Notes: generated by a model not told the origin, from the sequence alone. A stretch of DNA of 64,000 nucleotides from JAFGAS01 sp963809875 (GCA_963809875.1 CAWELC010000010.1:62001-126000); one strand, 5' to 3'. Shown: positions 44,574 to 55,816, counted from the stretch's first letter. Program-made: numbers and translations.

Positions 44574-45443
44574 ATGGATATCTATGAGGAGCTAACAAGA
44601 CTCAGGAGGGAAGGCAGGCCGTGCGCCGTGGCGACCATCGTCCAGTCTTCCGGTTCATCCCCACGAAAAGAGGGAACGAAAATGCTGGTGAGGGATGACG
44701 GGTCCATCGTAGGAACGCTCGGAGGGGGAAGCGTAGAACAGGGTGTGATCGAGCTCTCGCTGGCGGCGATGTCGGACGGGTCCGTTCAGACCGTCCCGTT
44801 TAACCTGACGGGAATGAACGGGGTGCCGGCGTGCGGTGGGAAACTCCTCGTCCTCATCGAGCCGATACTCCCGGCTCCTCACCTGGTGATCGCCGGTGCG
44901 GGCCACGTCGGCAAGGCCCTTTCTGTGGTCGCGTCGTTTACCGGCTTTAAGGTGACGGTCGTCGATGACCGGAGCGAATTCGCAAGCCGGCAGGCCGTCC
45001 CAAACGCAGAGTGCGTCGTCTTAAATGAGTTCACCGACCCGTTCAACGGCGTCACGATCAACCGGGATACCTACATCCTGATCGCCACCAGGGGCCATGA
45101 CCATGACCTCGATGCCCTCAAGGCGGCGCTGGCAACCGAGGCGTGCTACGTCGGCCTTGTGGGAAGCAGTCATAAGAAGGCCCTTCTCCTGGCGTCACTG
45201 ACCGATGCCGGTTTTTCGGACGCGGACACCGGAAGGGTCATTACGCCCGTCGGGCTGCCGATCGGCTCGGTGACGCCCGAGGAAATAGCGATCAGCATTA
45301 TGGCGCAGATCGTCCAGAAGAGGAGGAAAAATGCCCTATCCGGTGTCGGCTCTGTTGCTTGCGGCGGGGCAATCCAGGAGGATGGGGAGGCCCAAGCAGC
45401 TCCTCGATCTCAACGGCCGCCCCGTAGTCGCGGCCTGCCTTGA
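44574..45443 (+). CDS. XdhC/CoxI family protein
   Basis: XdhC proteins bind molybdenum cofactor and help insert its sulfurated form into hydroxylases such as the preceding enzyme. The 289-residue product has the N-terminal XdhC signature AVATIVQSSGSSPRKEGTKM and GTLGGGSVE, and a Rossmann domain with HLVIAGAGHVGKALSVVA. A last conserved helix (TPEEIAISIMAQIVQ) ends near residue 250; the remaining roughly 40 residues overlap the MocA-like gene in another frame for 113 bases and look unlike the family. That tail may be an overlap or a sign of a lost stop. It sits directly after the Mo subunit. Confidence 0.88.
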   Translation: MDIYEELTRLRREGRPCAVATIVQSSGSSPRKEGTKMLVRDDGSIVGTLGGGSVEQGVIELSLAAMSDGSVQTVPFNLTGMNGVPACGGKLLVLIEPILPAPHLVIAGAGHVGKALSVVASFTGFKVTVVDDRSEFASRQAVPNAECVVLNEFTDPFNGVTINRDTYILIATRGHDHDLDALKAALATEACYVGLVGSSHKKALLLASLTDAGFSDADTGRVITPVGLPIGSVTPEEIAISIMAQIVQKRRKNALSGVGSVACGGAIQEDGEAQAAPRSQRPPRSRGLP

Positions 45444-45969
45444 GACAATCATCGGCGCGGGGATAAAAGACGTTGTGGTAGTCGTCGGTCCGGGAGGCAG
45501 CGAGATCGGAAGGGTTGCCGGCGCGTTCCCGGTGACCGTCGTCGAAAATGAGGACCCGGAGACGGACATGGCGCAGTCGGTGAGGGTCGGTCTGGGAAAG
45601 GTGAGCCGCGAGGCGTCGGGCGTGCTGGTATGTCTGTGCGACCATCCGCTGATCATGCCCGAGACGATGGCGATGCTGTGCGCGGTCCACGCGGGAGGCG
45701 GAGGCGGTATTATAATCCCCTGTTACCGCGGACGGAAGGGCCACCCAACACTCTTTGCTCGCGCGCTGCTGGAAGAGATGGGGACGCTCCTCACCCTGAG
45801 AGACATCATCGAGCGCCACGGCGATGCGGTGAGACTCGTAGATGTCGAGGATGAGGGGACGGTGCTGGACATGGATACGTGGGAGGAATACCGGGAGATG
45901 GTGAAGCGTTCCCGCCGGTCAAAGAAGGCAATGCCCACGAGGGGAAACGGCGGGGCAGGGACAGGATAG
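45331..45969 (+). CDS. MocA-like molybdenum cofactor nucleotidyltransferase
   Basis: A 212-residue NTP-transferase fold protein resembling MocA/MobA-type cytidylyl- or guanylyltransferases that convert Mo-molybdopterin for hydroxylases. The nucleotide-binding start is ALLLAAGQSRRMGRPKQLLDLNGRPVV; further blocks are VLVCLCDHPLIMPETM and GRKGHPTLFARALL. Because xanthine-dehydrogenase-family enzymes use the cytosine dinucleotide cofactor, MocA is the natural assignment, but sequence alone does not prove CTP use. Its ATG follows an AGGAGGAAAA site inside the XdhC frame. It is followed by the MoCF-domain protein. Confidence 0.85.
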   Translation: MPYPVSALLLAAGQSRRMGRPKQLLDLNGRPVVAACLETIIGAGIKDVVVVVGPGGSEIGRVAGAFPVTVVENEDPETDMAQSVRVGLGKVSREASGVLVCLCDHPLIMPETMAMLCAVHAGGGGGIIIPCYRGRKGHPTLFARALLEEMGTLLTLRDIIERHGDAVRLVDVEDEGTVLDMDTWEEYREMVKRSRRSKKAMPTRGNGGAGTG

Positions 45970-46000
45970 GGCACCGACCACGGAGTCTTCGAGGATTTCT

Positions 46001-47068
46001 ATGGACGAGAGGTTTCAACGGGGCTGCGGCTCACGGTTCAAAAAGATCCCGATTGCCGATGCGGTGGGGACGATCCTTGCACACGACATCACGGAGATAC
46101 GTCCCGGTACTTTCAAGGGGCGGGCCTTCAAACGAGGGCACGTCGTCAGGCAAGAGGATCTTTGCCACATGCAGCGTCTCGGCAAGGAGCATCTCTTTAT
46201 TCTCGACATCGGGCCTGACGAGATGCATGAGGATGAGGCGGCCTACGCGCTTGCCGGGGCCCTCATGGGCACGGGCGTGAGGATAGGGGGAGAACCGAGA
46301 GAAGGGAAGGTTCGGATAGTCGCGGAGAGAGACGGCCTCCTGAAGATAGACAGGGACGCGCTGGTTGCCTTCAATATGCTCGGAGAGGTGATGTGCGCGT
46401 CCCTGCATGACAATACGGTGGTGAAAGAGGGCCAGGAGGTCGCCGGGACCAGAGCCATTCCGCTCATAGTGAATCAAGAGACGATACGGGCCGCGGTCGG
46501 TATCGGCAATGAGGCCGGTGGAATCGTTCGGGTCGTCGAAATGAGACGGCCAAAGGCGGGCGTGGTCATAACGGGCAACGAGATTTTCCACGGAAGGGTC
46601 AAAGATGCCTTCTCGACGATCATTGAACAAAAGATAGACGCGTCGGGCGGCCGCATCGTTGGAATTTTCTACGCTCCCGACGATGAAGCGGTCATCGAGA
46701 AGAGGCTGAGAGATCTTCTGACGGCCGGGGCGGACCTCCTGATAACCACCGGCGGGATGTCGGTGGACCCCGACGACGTGACGAGGTTTGCAATCAGTAG
46801 CCTCGGGTCAACCGATATTACGTACGGCTCGGCGGTGCTGCCGGGGGCGATGTTCTTAGTGGCGTATCTCCAGGGAAATCCGTCGATCCCGGTGCTGGGA
46901 ATACCTGCCTGCGCCCTCTACGCCAAGACGACGGTCTTTGACCTGATCCTCCCTCGGGTGCTGGCCGGCGAGAGGATCGGAAGAAAGGAGTTGGCCGAGC
47001 TCGGCCACGGCGGCCTGTGCATGAGGTGTGAGTCGTGTAACTACCCGGTCTGCCCGCTCGGAAAGTGA
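46001..47068 (+). CDS. Molybdopterin-binding (MoCF domain) protein
   Basis: A 355-residue protein related to MoeA/MoaB. The C-terminal half has the MoCF fold: AGVVITGNEIFHGRVKDAF, the glycine-rich LLITTGGMSVDPDDVTRF, and IPVLGIPACALYAKTTVFDL. The N-terminal half resembles the MoeA/MPT-binding region (KKIPIADAVGTILAHDITEIRP). The end has a cysteine cluster CMRCESCNYPVCPLGK, seen in related stand-alone proteins and perhaps binding metal or a cofactor. Its role is probably molybdenum insertion or transfer for the cluster hydroxylase. It is the last gene of the group and converges with uvrB 37 bases later. Confidence 0.86.
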   Translation: MDERFQRGCGSRFKKIPIADAVGTILAHDITEIRPGTFKGRAFKRGHVVRQEDLCHMQRLGKEHLFILDIGPDEMHEDEAAYALAGALMGTGVRIGGEPREGKVRIVAERDGLLKIDRDALVAFNMLGEVMCASLHDNTVVKEGQEVAGTRAIPLIVNQETIRAAVGIGNEAGGIVRVVEMRRPKAGVVITGNEIFHGRVKDAFSTIIEQKIDASGGRIVGIFYAPDDEAVIEKRLRDLLTAGADLLITTGGMSVDPDDVTRFAISSLGSTDITYGSAVLPGAMFLVAYLQGNPSIPVLGIPACALYAKTTVFDLILPRVLAGERIGRKELAELGHGGLCMRCESCNYPVCPLGK

Positions 47069-47105
47069 GGTTTGGATACCACGCTCCGCGGAACACTCGT
47101 CCGCG

Positions 47106-49097
<1,992 letters not shown>

Positions 49098-49128
49098 GGC
49101 ATACTCGGAACTAAATGGTTATCAGATA

Positions 49129-49137
49129 ATTATAGCA
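49129..49137 (-). promoter_or_regulatory. Extended -10 promoter of uvrB
   Basis: Minus-strand TGCTATAAT, a TGn-TATAAT extended -10, lies 31 bases before the uvrB start. The -35 region is poor, as is common for extended -10 promoters. No LexA box was recognised. Confidence 0.55.
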
Positions 49138-49256
49138 CAAACAGCCGGATTGCAGAAGAAGAACATGAAACTCAGCGGAGTCCCGCGGGGCACGAGGGCA
49201 GGGGGGCCGGGCGCGACGAAGAGAACGCGGTCGGCCGGGCCCTCATCTCCAATCCT

Positions 49257-50030
49257 TCACTTGGGGGAAAACTGGTCGAGGAGTTTCTTCAAGAGATCGG
49301 AAAATTCAGGAGCCCGGGCCGCATCCGTGAGCGCCGCGTGTTCCGCCGCAAGGTGGACCAGAAGATCGCTGTCGGCCGATCCGTAGATCATCCTCTTTAT
49401 GGCTGAAGCCGTTTTTGGGGGGAGCGCGGCGACTCGCTCGGCGATCGCCTGAGTCTCATCGGCAAGGCGCTCCTCCGCAACGAACTTTGTGATAATGCCG
49501 CAACGCGCCGCCTCTTCTTCCCGGATGTCCTCGCCCAGAAGCGCCACCTCCAGGGCCCGGGCCGTCCCCAGCATCCGGGGCAGGGACCAGTTGATGGCGC
49601 CGTCCCCGGTCAGCCCGATGGTCGAGTAGGCGTAACGGAGCCTGAGCCGCTCGGTAGCGATCCGTATATCGCAGGCCAGCGCAAGGGCCAGGCCGTAGCC
49701 CGCGGCAAGGCGGTTTATCGACGCGACCACGGGTTTGGGGGACTGGCGGACCTCGGCGATCGCCCGGTGGGCGATGGTGGCAAGCTCCCCGATGACGCGG
49801 GGCGGATCATCGGACGCACCGACCTCGAGCACGTCGGCGCCCACGGAGAAAGCCTTTCCCGCCCCGGCCAGGACGACGACCCGTGTCGCCGGGTCCTCGA
49901 TGGAACGACTGAGGGCCGAGAAGGCCTCCCGGGCAAGTTCCAGATTGAACGCGTTGTACAACGCGGGCCGGTTGAAGATGACCCAGGAAACGGGCCCGCG
50001 GTTTTCGTGAATGACTACTTCAGTCGCCAT
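49257..50030 (-). CDS. Enoyl-CoA hydratase/isomerase family protein
   Basis: A crotonase-fold enzyme acting on acyl-CoA thioesters. The 257-residue sequence has WVIFNRPALYNAFNLELARE, the oxyanion region VVVLAGAGKAFSVGADVLEV, and INRLAAGYGLALALACDIRIATERLRLRYAYSTIGLTGDGA. The usual hydratase glutamates are not both obvious: a serine/threonine-rich loop replaces the standard ...E.. at GLTGDGAINWSLPR. That pattern is common in crotonases whose exact reaction is unknown. It lies 32 bases after cysS on the same strand. The pathway cannot be assigned from this gene alone. Confidence 0.88.
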   Translation of the reverse strand: MATEVVIHENRGPVSWVIFNRPALYNAFNLELAREAFSALSRSIEDPATRVVVLAGAGKAFSVGADVLEVGASDDPPRVIGELATIAHRAIAEVRQSPKPVVASINRLAAGYGLALALACDIRIATERLRLRYAYSTIGLTGDGAINWSLPRMLGTARALEVALLGEDIREEEAARCGIITKFVAEERLADETQAIAERVAALPPKTASAIKRMIYGSADSDLLVHLAAEHAALTDAARAPEFSDLLKKLLDQFSPK

Positions 50031-50062
50031 AACATATACACCTGAATGTTTGAACTCGTGGC

Positions 50063-51526
50063 TTATTTCATTTTCCAGGTAGTTCCGCCCGGTCCGTCCT
50101 CGAGGAGCACTCCCTTGTCGGTAAGCTCATCGCGGATCTCGTCGGCTCGCTTGAAGTCCCTGGCCTTTCGGGCGGCGTTTCGCTCAGCGATAAGCCGCTC
50201 GATATCCTCGGCGCCGACCGTCGCTCCACCCAGTCTGAGGGACTTGACTTCCGAAAAGTACGCGTCGGGCTCCCTTCCCAGGATGCCCAGCACGTCCAGC
50301 GCCCCGAGGATAGACTCCCATTCGGGCACCAGCGATAGGCGGTCTTTTTCGGCGGTGTCTTTTTGTCCGTCCAGGAACCGGTTAATCTGGTGTGACAGGT
50401 CGAAAAGCCGCCCCATCACCAGGGCCGTATTGAAGTCGTCGTCCATGGCCTCTTCGAATCCCGCGATGAAGGCGGATACGGCGTCCTCCGCCCCCTCTTG
50501 CGCCGATCCGTTCGATCGGCCCGTAGTGGGATTACCTGCCGTTTCGAGGATCCGGGACTTGGTGGCATAGAGCCGATCGAGAGCCTCCCCCGCGTCCCTG
50601 AGGTTCTTCTCCGAGAAGTCGATCGGGCTGCGGTAGTGGGCCGATAGCAGAAAGAAACGCACTACCTCGGGGTGGTACTTCTTGAGGATGTCCCGGACGG
50701 TGAAGAACTTACCGGTGGACTTGCTCATCTTCTCCGAATCGATGTTGACAAAGCCGTTATGAACAAAATAGCGGACAAAGGGCTTGCCGGTGGCCGCCTC
50801 CGACTGGGCGACCTCGTTTTCGTGATGCGGGAAGATGAGGTCCTTGCCGCCTCCGTGGATATCGATTGTATCTCCCAGGATGCTACGGCTCATGGCCGAG
50901 CACTCGATATGCCAGCCGGGGCGCCCCTTTCCCCAGGGGCTTTCCCAGGAGGGCTCCTCAGGCTTTGCGCCCTTCCAGAGTACGAAATCGAGGGGGTCCT
51001 GTTTCTTGTCGTCAACCTCGACCCGGGCACCCGACTCCAGATCCTCGATATTCTTTCCCGAAAGCTTCCCATAGCCCGGGAATTTCCTCACGGAGAAGAG
51101 CACGTCCTTCCCGGCCTCATACGCGTAGCCCTTGTCTATGAGCAGCTTAATGAGGTCGATCATCCGGGGGATCGTTTCGGTGGCTTTTGGCTCGCGGTCG
51201 GGGCGCAGTATTCCCAGGGCGTCCATGTCCCGGTAGAATTCCCGGATAAACTCCTCGGATAGATCCCTCGTATCGCGCCCCGCCTCGTTTGCCCGCTTGA
51301 TGATCTTGTCGTCGATATCGGTGAAGTTGCGCACGTACGTGACGGTGTAGCCCTTGTATTTCAGGTATCGATAGATTACGTCAAAGGCGACGTAGGCCCG
51401 GGCATGCCCGATATGCGAGTAGTCGTAGGCGGTGATGCCACAGACATACATGCTGACCGCCCCGGGCACCAGGGGAGCGAATTCCTCTTTTCTGTTGGAA
51501 AGGGAGTTGTGGATGAGCAGGGACAT
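50063..51526 (-). CDS. cysS: Cysteinyl-tRNA synthetase
   Basis: CysS charges tRNA-Cys. The 487-residue product starts MSLLIHNSLSNRKEEF, with TTGAGGTT upstream as ribosome-binding site; a longer frame starts upstream without support. The zinc/cysteine binding region MYVCGITAYDYSHIGHARAY includes the HIGH-type motif, WHIECSAMS follows, and the KMSKS motif is seen as KMSKSTGKF. A sigma-70-like promoter lies at 51564-51593. The enoyl-CoA hydratase gene follows. All expected motifs appear intact. Confidence 0.97.
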   Translation of the reverse strand: MSLLIHNSLSNRKEEFAPLVPGAVSMYVCGITAYDYSHIGHARAYVAFDVIYRYLKYKGYTVTYVRNFTDIDDKIIKRANEAGRDTRDLSEEFIREFYRDMDALGILRPDREPKATETIPRMIDLIKLLIDKGYAYEAGKDVLFSVRKFPGYGKLSGKNIEDLESGARVEVDDKKQDPLDFVLWKGAKPEEPSWESPWGKGRPGWHIECSAMSRSILGDTIDIHGGGKDLIFPHHENEVAQSEAATGKPFVRYFVHNGFVNIDSEKMSKSTGKFFTVRDILKKYHPEVVRFFLLSAHYRSPIDFSEKNLRDAGEALDRLYATKSRILETAGNPTTGRSNGSAQEGAEDAVSAFIAGFEEAMDDDFNTALVMGRLFDLSHQINRFLDGQKDTAEKDRLSLVPEWESILGALDVLGILGREPDAYFSEVKSLRLGGATVGAEDIERLIAERNAARKARDFKRADEIRDELTDKGVLLEDGPGGTTWKMK

Positions 51527-51563
51527 GTGAACCTCAATAATAGACGGAGCTGATTGTCCGGTA

Positions 51564-51593
51564 ACCATACCATACCGGTGGCGGCTGCGTCAA
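51564..51593 (-). promoter_or_regulatory. Putative promoter of cysS
   Basis: Minus-strand TTGACG (51588-51593), an 18-base spacer and TATGGT (51564-51569), about 38 bases before the chosen cysS start. Confidence 0.5.
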
Positions 51594-51607
51594 GAGAATG
51601 AAAAACA

Positions 51608-51636
51608 TTGACAAATTTGGCCCGATGGTTTAGCCT
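51608..51636 (+). promoter_or_regulatory. Putative promoter of the GPH symporter gene
   Basis: TTGACA at 51608-51613, 17 bases, TAGCCT at 51631-51636 (three of six -10 matches), 28 bases before the start. It is divergent from the cysS promoter. Confidence 0.45.
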
Positions 51637-51663
51637 ATCACTACATATGTTGAGTAGAATATT

Positions 51664-53058
51664 ATGAAAAAGAGAGTTGAACGATTTCCCCTCTGGGGAC
51701 AGATCCTCTATTCGAGCGGCTACGTGGGGTTCACCATAGCCGACCGGATATGGGTCACCTTCATGCTCTATTTTTACCTGCCCCCCAAAGAATCCGGAAT
51801 GTCTGAGCTTATCAGCAACAAGACCTTCCTGTGGGTCCTGACGGTGGCCGGCGTCGCCACCATCTTCGGCAGGATCGTGGATGCAATCACTAACCCGCTT
51901 GTGGCAAGCTGGAGCGACCGCAGCACATCAAGGATAGGCCGAAGAAAGATATTTCTCGTCTATGGCGGGCTTCCTCTCATGCTCGCAACCGCCCTCCTCT
52001 TCTTCCCTCCATCCGCTGAGGCGAGCACCATAAACGCGGTCTACATGGCACTCATGCTGGGGTGCCTCCTTTTCTTTTTCACTTTCTACGTAACGCCGTG
52101 GCTTGCGCTCATCCCGGAGCTGTCCCACACGAACGAGGAGCGGATCAATATAACCACGATGCAGGCCGCATTTTCCCTGGTGGGCGTGGTCATCGTCATG
52201 ATAGGCGGTTACGCCCTGTGGGGCGCGATCGAGGGCGCCGGTGTCGAGAAGGCGCGGGCGCTGCAGCTGACCATCCTGATCCTTTGCGTTATCGGGCTCA
52301 TCTCGTGTTACGTCTCGATCATCCCGATCGATGAAAAACGGTACAGCGCCACGGCCCCCGCTCAACTCAAGATGTGGGAATCGCTGAAGCTGACGTTCAA
52401 GAACCGCCCCTTCATTCCCTACCTTATCGGTACAATCTGTTTATGGTTCGGGCTCAACGTTGTCTCGGAGTCTGCGACGTACTACGTCACGGTCCTCCTT
52501 GGTAAGCCCGAAACCTTCGCGAGCGTCGTGTTTGCCTTCGTGTTCGGTGTGGCGCTCATCTTCTTCCCGGTCATAAACATCGTCAGCCGGCGTATCGGCA
52601 AAAAGCTGATCATGATCGTCAGCCTGGCGGTTTTTGCGGTTTGTGCGGTGTTCCTCTATTTTCTGGGGAGTGACGCCCTGATCCTGTCGCCGGTCAACCA
52701 GGCCTTCATCATCTTCGGAGTGATGGGGATACCGGTTTCTGCGCTTCTTGCGGTCCCCAATGCCATGATCGCGGACCTGGCCGAATATGACGCCGTCAAA
52801 ACCGGGATAAACCGGGACGCTATGTACTTCGGCGCGCAGGGCCTTGTTCAAAAGGTCAACCTCGGCGTGGCGACGCTGGTGCTTGCCTATCTATTTGCCG
52901 CCTTCGGGAAGGACGTCTCCAACCCAGGGGGGATAAGAATCTCTGCTTTCGTTACCGCTTTCGTCTGCATCCTGGGTATCATCGTCTATCTGTTCTATCC
53001 GGAAAAGAAGATAATGGAGGTCCTTGAGGAGAGCAGGGCGGCGTCAGGAAAGGGATAA
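51664..53058 (+). CDS. GPH family sugar:cation symporter
   Basis: A 464-residue, twelve-helix MFS-type carrier of the glycoside-pentoside-hexuronide family, which includes MelB-type sodium or proton sugar symporters. Family hallmarks are the N-terminal GQILYSSGYVGFTIADRIW and the loop GRIVDAITNPLVASWSDRSTSRIGRRK. The last helices end in FYPEKKIMEVLEE. Substrate specificity cannot be read from the sequence, and GPH members in anaerobes transport glycosides and also non-sugar compounds. Upstream is a TTGACA-type promoter. The SH3 protein gene follows after two bases and may share the transcript. Confidence 0.88.
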   Translation: MKKRVERFPLWGQILYSSGYVGFTIADRIWVTFMLYFYLPPKESGMSELISNKTFLWVLTVAGVATIFGRIVDAITNPLVASWSDRSTSRIGRRKIFLVYGGLPLMLATALLFFPPSAEASTINAVYMALMLGCLLFFFTFYVTPWLALIPELSHTNEERINITTMQAAFSLVGVVIVMIGGYALWGAIEGAGVEKARALQLTILILCVIGLISCYVSIIPIDEKRYSATAPAQLKMWESLKLTFKNRPFIPYLIGTICLWFGLNVVSESATYYVTVLLGKPETFASVVFAFVFGVALIFFPVINIVSRRIGKKLIMIVSLAVFAVCAVFLYFLGSDALILSPVNQAFIIFGVMGIPVSALLAVPNAMIADLAEYDAVKTGINRDAMYFGAQGLVQKVNLGVATLVLAYLFAAFGKDVSNPGGIRISAFVTAFVCILGIIVYLFYPEKKIMEVLEESRAASGKG

Positions 53059-53060
53059 TC

Positions 53061-54113
53061 ATGGGACATCGTGTGCTCAGGCTCCTCTTCATGGTCTTCA
53101 CGGCGTGTCTGTTCTTGCCCGCTTTGGGCACGGGGGCCGAGATTGGGAAGGCCGTTCTCAACGTGGATGAATCGGCGCTCAAGGAGCGACCCGATATCGA
53201 CTCCGAGACGATCGTTGACGTCTCAAAGGGCGAGGCGGTGCTGGTTATCCTCTGCCTGAAGGATACCGACACCATCCTGGGGGTCAATGGACACTGGTGC
53301 CTTGTCAGGTATCGTGGGGTCGAGGGATGGGTATTTGACGCGCTGCTTGACACCACGGACCCTCGAGCGGCAACGTCCTACCGGGACGTTGAGTCGCTCG
53401 CAGAAGAAGCCGAAAGGCTCAGTCAGCTTCGGGAATCGCACAAGCTGGAGGCCGCAGAACGCCTTGCTTCCCTTATTATCGATCAGATCGAGCACAATTT
53501 TTCCCGACAGGAAATTATTAACAGCAAGCGAATTTCCGGGACCCTGCTCAGCTCCTTTTCAGACCGAATCGAAGCGCTGCTATATCTGCATCGGTTTGAG
53601 GAAGCGCAAGAAACGTACGAGTACGTCATGAAGACGTATCCCGATATACAGCTGGAGGGTGATCTTACCTCCGCACAGGAGCTCCTGCGGCCCTTCGTAG
53701 TCTTTATGGAGGAGTATGCGGCGGCCCCTCTCTTCAAGAATCCGAATGAGCCGATGAAGAAGCTCCGGGCGGCCCTCGAAAAGAGGGATATCTCTCTGGT
53801 CTCGGCACTTGCCGTTCCGGGGATATTCGAGATGTGGGTCGCTTACACGGACTGGGTGATAAAGCTTGGAGATCAGAAGCTCGATAAACAAGAGTGGCTT
53901 TCCGGTTCGTGGGCAACGCCCTGGACGATCACCGACGTATCCAAACGGACGGATAGTGCCGGAGATCTGATCGGATACTGTATCGTCACCGAGCCGTGGG
54001 ATCTCAACTACTACGAGATCCGGGTAAACCGCGTCGACTTCTGTATCGACCGGCTTCCCGACGGAACCTACGCCTTCAACTATCTTATCCTGTATACCGA
54101 GCCGATCCAGTAA
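53061..54113 (+). CDS. Exported SH3-domain protein
   Basis: A 350-residue protein with a Sec signal peptide (LLFMVFTACLFLPALGTGA, cleavage about residue 26) and an SH3b-type domain at about residues 27-97 (KAVLNVDESALKERPDI, then HWCLVRYRGVEGWVFDALL). The central part is helical (YRDVESLAEEAERLSQLRES) and the C-terminal about 120 residues are mixed, with tryptophan-rich DWVIKLGDQKLDKQEW. SH3b domains in exported proteins often bind cell wall. No enzyme domain was recognised. A lipoprotein gene follows after 92 bases, and the GPH symporter precedes it by two bases. Confidence 0.82.
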   Translation: MGHRVLRLLFMVFTACLFLPALGTGAEIGKAVLNVDESALKERPDIDSETIVDVSKGEAVLVILCLKDTDTILGVNGHWCLVRYRGVEGWVFDALLDTTDPRAATSYRDVESLAEEAERLSQLRESHKLEAAERLASLIIDQIEHNFSRQEIINSKRISGTLLSSFSDRIEALLYLHRFEEAQETYEYVMKTYPDIQLEGDLTSAQELLRPFVVFMEEYAAAPLFKNPNEPMKKLRAALEKRDISLVSALAVPGIFEMWVAYTDWVIKLGDQKLDKQEWLSGSWATPWTITDVSKRTDSAGDLIGYCIVTEPWDLNYYEIRVNRVDFCIDRLPDGTYAFNYLILYTEPIQ

Positions 54114-54205
54114 AGGGGAAGGATGAAGCCCTGTCTCTTTATCTAAATGGGCCGGTGATAAGAGTAACTTTACGAGACCAAAACTAATCGCGAAGCGGGG
54201 GGATC

Positions 54206-54727
54206 ATGAAAAAGATCATTGTGCTTGTCTCGATGCTTATTGTCATGATGGGCCTATCGGCCTGTAAATCCGGGCCGCAGGAAATCGGAGCGCCTCCGGC
54301 CGCCCCGGAAAAAAATAAGAGCATCTCGATCGAGATGGTTTACGACCCGGCATTACTTATAACATACGAAGAGAAGACCGGAGTCATCGAAGACCTTCAA
54401 TCCCGCCTGCACGCGATGGGGTTTGGCGTCGCGACTTCCCAAGACCGCGCCGATATTATCCTTAAGATCACCGTCAATGATCTGCTGCTGGCACCCCGAA
54501 ATAAGCGCCTGATGGCCAGGACGACCTTCGGTCTGGTGAAGGACGAGGCCTACATGACCTACAGCGCCTCCTTTATCGACAACCGCACTTTTGACGAAAT
54601 CGCCTCCAGGAACGGCAGGGTTAAGACAACGAAATTTTTCCCGTCGCACGAAGAGATCAAGGCGAAGTTTTTTTCGGAGATGGAAGACGACATACTTAGT
54701 TTTATGTCCGAATCCACGCTCTTCTAG
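54206..54727 (+). CDS. Lipoprotein of unknown function
   Basis: A 173-residue lipoprotein: signal peptide KKIIVLVSMLIVMMG with lipobox LSAC (cysteine near residue 20), then a proline-rich linker and a compact domain (VIEDLQSRLHAMGFGVATSQDRADIILKITV ... FFSEMEDDILSF). The pattern of a lipid anchor and one alpha/beta domain resembles LptE-like or curli-assembly-type small lipoproteins, but I do not assign a family. It follows the SH3-domain gene on the same strand. The next 176 bases up to the TSUP gene contain no supported gene. Confidence 0.75.
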   Translation: MKKIIVLVSMLIVMMGLSACKSGPQEIGAPPAAPEKNKSISIEMVYDPALLITYEEKTGVIEDLQSRLHAMGFGVATSQDRADIILKITVNDLLLAPRNKRLMARTTFGLVKDEAYMTYSASFIDNRTFDEIASRNGRVKTTKFFPSHEEIKAKFFSEMEDDILSFMSESTLF

Positions 54728-54903
54728 GCAACGCGGCCAGGAGACCCCGCCGTCCGTAGAAATCGCGCGACGATACCATCGTGAACGACATCCGTCACAG
54801 CGGGATCCTGTATCGCTCGCGCCCACGAAGGTGCCGGGACGGGGCCTTGCACGATACATGCGGACGCGGACTCTCGTGCGTCCGCATCCGATTTCAGGCT
54901 ACT

Positions 54904-55770
54904 ATGTTTGACCTTACATTCCTGGGGCTTATCGCCCTCTACCTGGTCGTGGGAGCGGTCGCCGGCATGAGCACCGGGTTCCTGGGGGGAGGAGGGGGCG
55001 TCGTCACCGTCCCCATTCTCATCTACGTCTTTTCACTCCTGGGTTATCCCGAAAGCGCGTCGGTACATACGGCGGTGGGGACGAGCCTTTTTGTCATCAT
55101 CTTCAACGCGGCTTCAAGCTCTCTGGTCCATCTGAGAAAGGGGATCATCCATCACCGTATCCTGATCGTCATGGTGCTCGCGGGAGTCCTCGGTGCGGTG
55201 GTGGGGGGGACGACATCCGCCATGACGGCAAGCCCCCTCTTCAAGAAGCTTCTCGGCGCATTCCTGATCATCACGGCGCTACGGTTCATGCAGGCCTCTC
55301 GTTCGGGCCCCGGGGACAAGGGACTCATGGGTGAAGACGGTGCGGTGGAATGCCCGGCCAACGAGCGGCAGCTATCGGCCAAAGACGTTTGTCCTGTGCG
55401 GCCTCATCGGCTTCTTCTCGGGATTCGTGGCAAGTTTTTTCGGGATAGGGGGCGGGGCAATAACGATCCCCCTCGGGATTATCCTCGTCCGTTTTACCAT
55501 GATCGAGGCGATCTGTTATTCCACGTGCCTCATGACCGTCTGCACGATAGTCGGTGTTATCGTGATGATAGTCGCGGGAATTTCCGCGCTCGAAGCATGT
55601 TCCCCATTCGATCGGATACGTGAACTATATCGCCGGCATTACGATGGCGATATCCGGCACCTATACGGCAAAGTGGGCGGCCGCTAAGGTTCATACGATA
55701 AACCAGGCCGTGTTTGATGCGAATCATTACGGTCGTCATTATCGTGGCGGCGCAGTGGGATTGTTCCTAA
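54904..55770 (+). pseudogene. TSUP (TauE/SafE) family permease, three frameshifts
   Basis: A membrane permease of the sulfite/sulfonate exporter type. From ATG 54904 the N-terminal repeat is intact (AGMSTGFLGGGGGVVTVPIL, TSLFVIIFNAASSSLVHLRKG). The frame then changes between about 55300 and 55400, where the second repeat FVASFFGIGGGAITIPLGIIL appears. It changes again near 55600-55605 (VNYIAGITMAISGTYTAKW) and near 55713-55716 (MRIITVVIIVAA) before TAA 55768-55770. The conserved order of all pieces shows one ancestral gene of about 285 residues. Each change is +1, and one coincides with a C-run. Sequence error is the simplest reading, but the gene as written is broken. TSUP substrates are small anions. 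Confidence 0.82.
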
Positions 55771-55786
55771 AATGACGGATTCGCCC

Positions 55787-55816
55787 TTGACCTGTGAGGG
55801 TCGGTTAGGTTATATA
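55787..55816 (+). promoter_or_regulatory. Putative promoter for the nucleotidyltransferase-kinase operon
   Basis: TTGACC at 55787-55792, an 18-base spacer and TATATA at 55811-55816, about 32 bases before ATG 55848. Confidence 0.5.
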
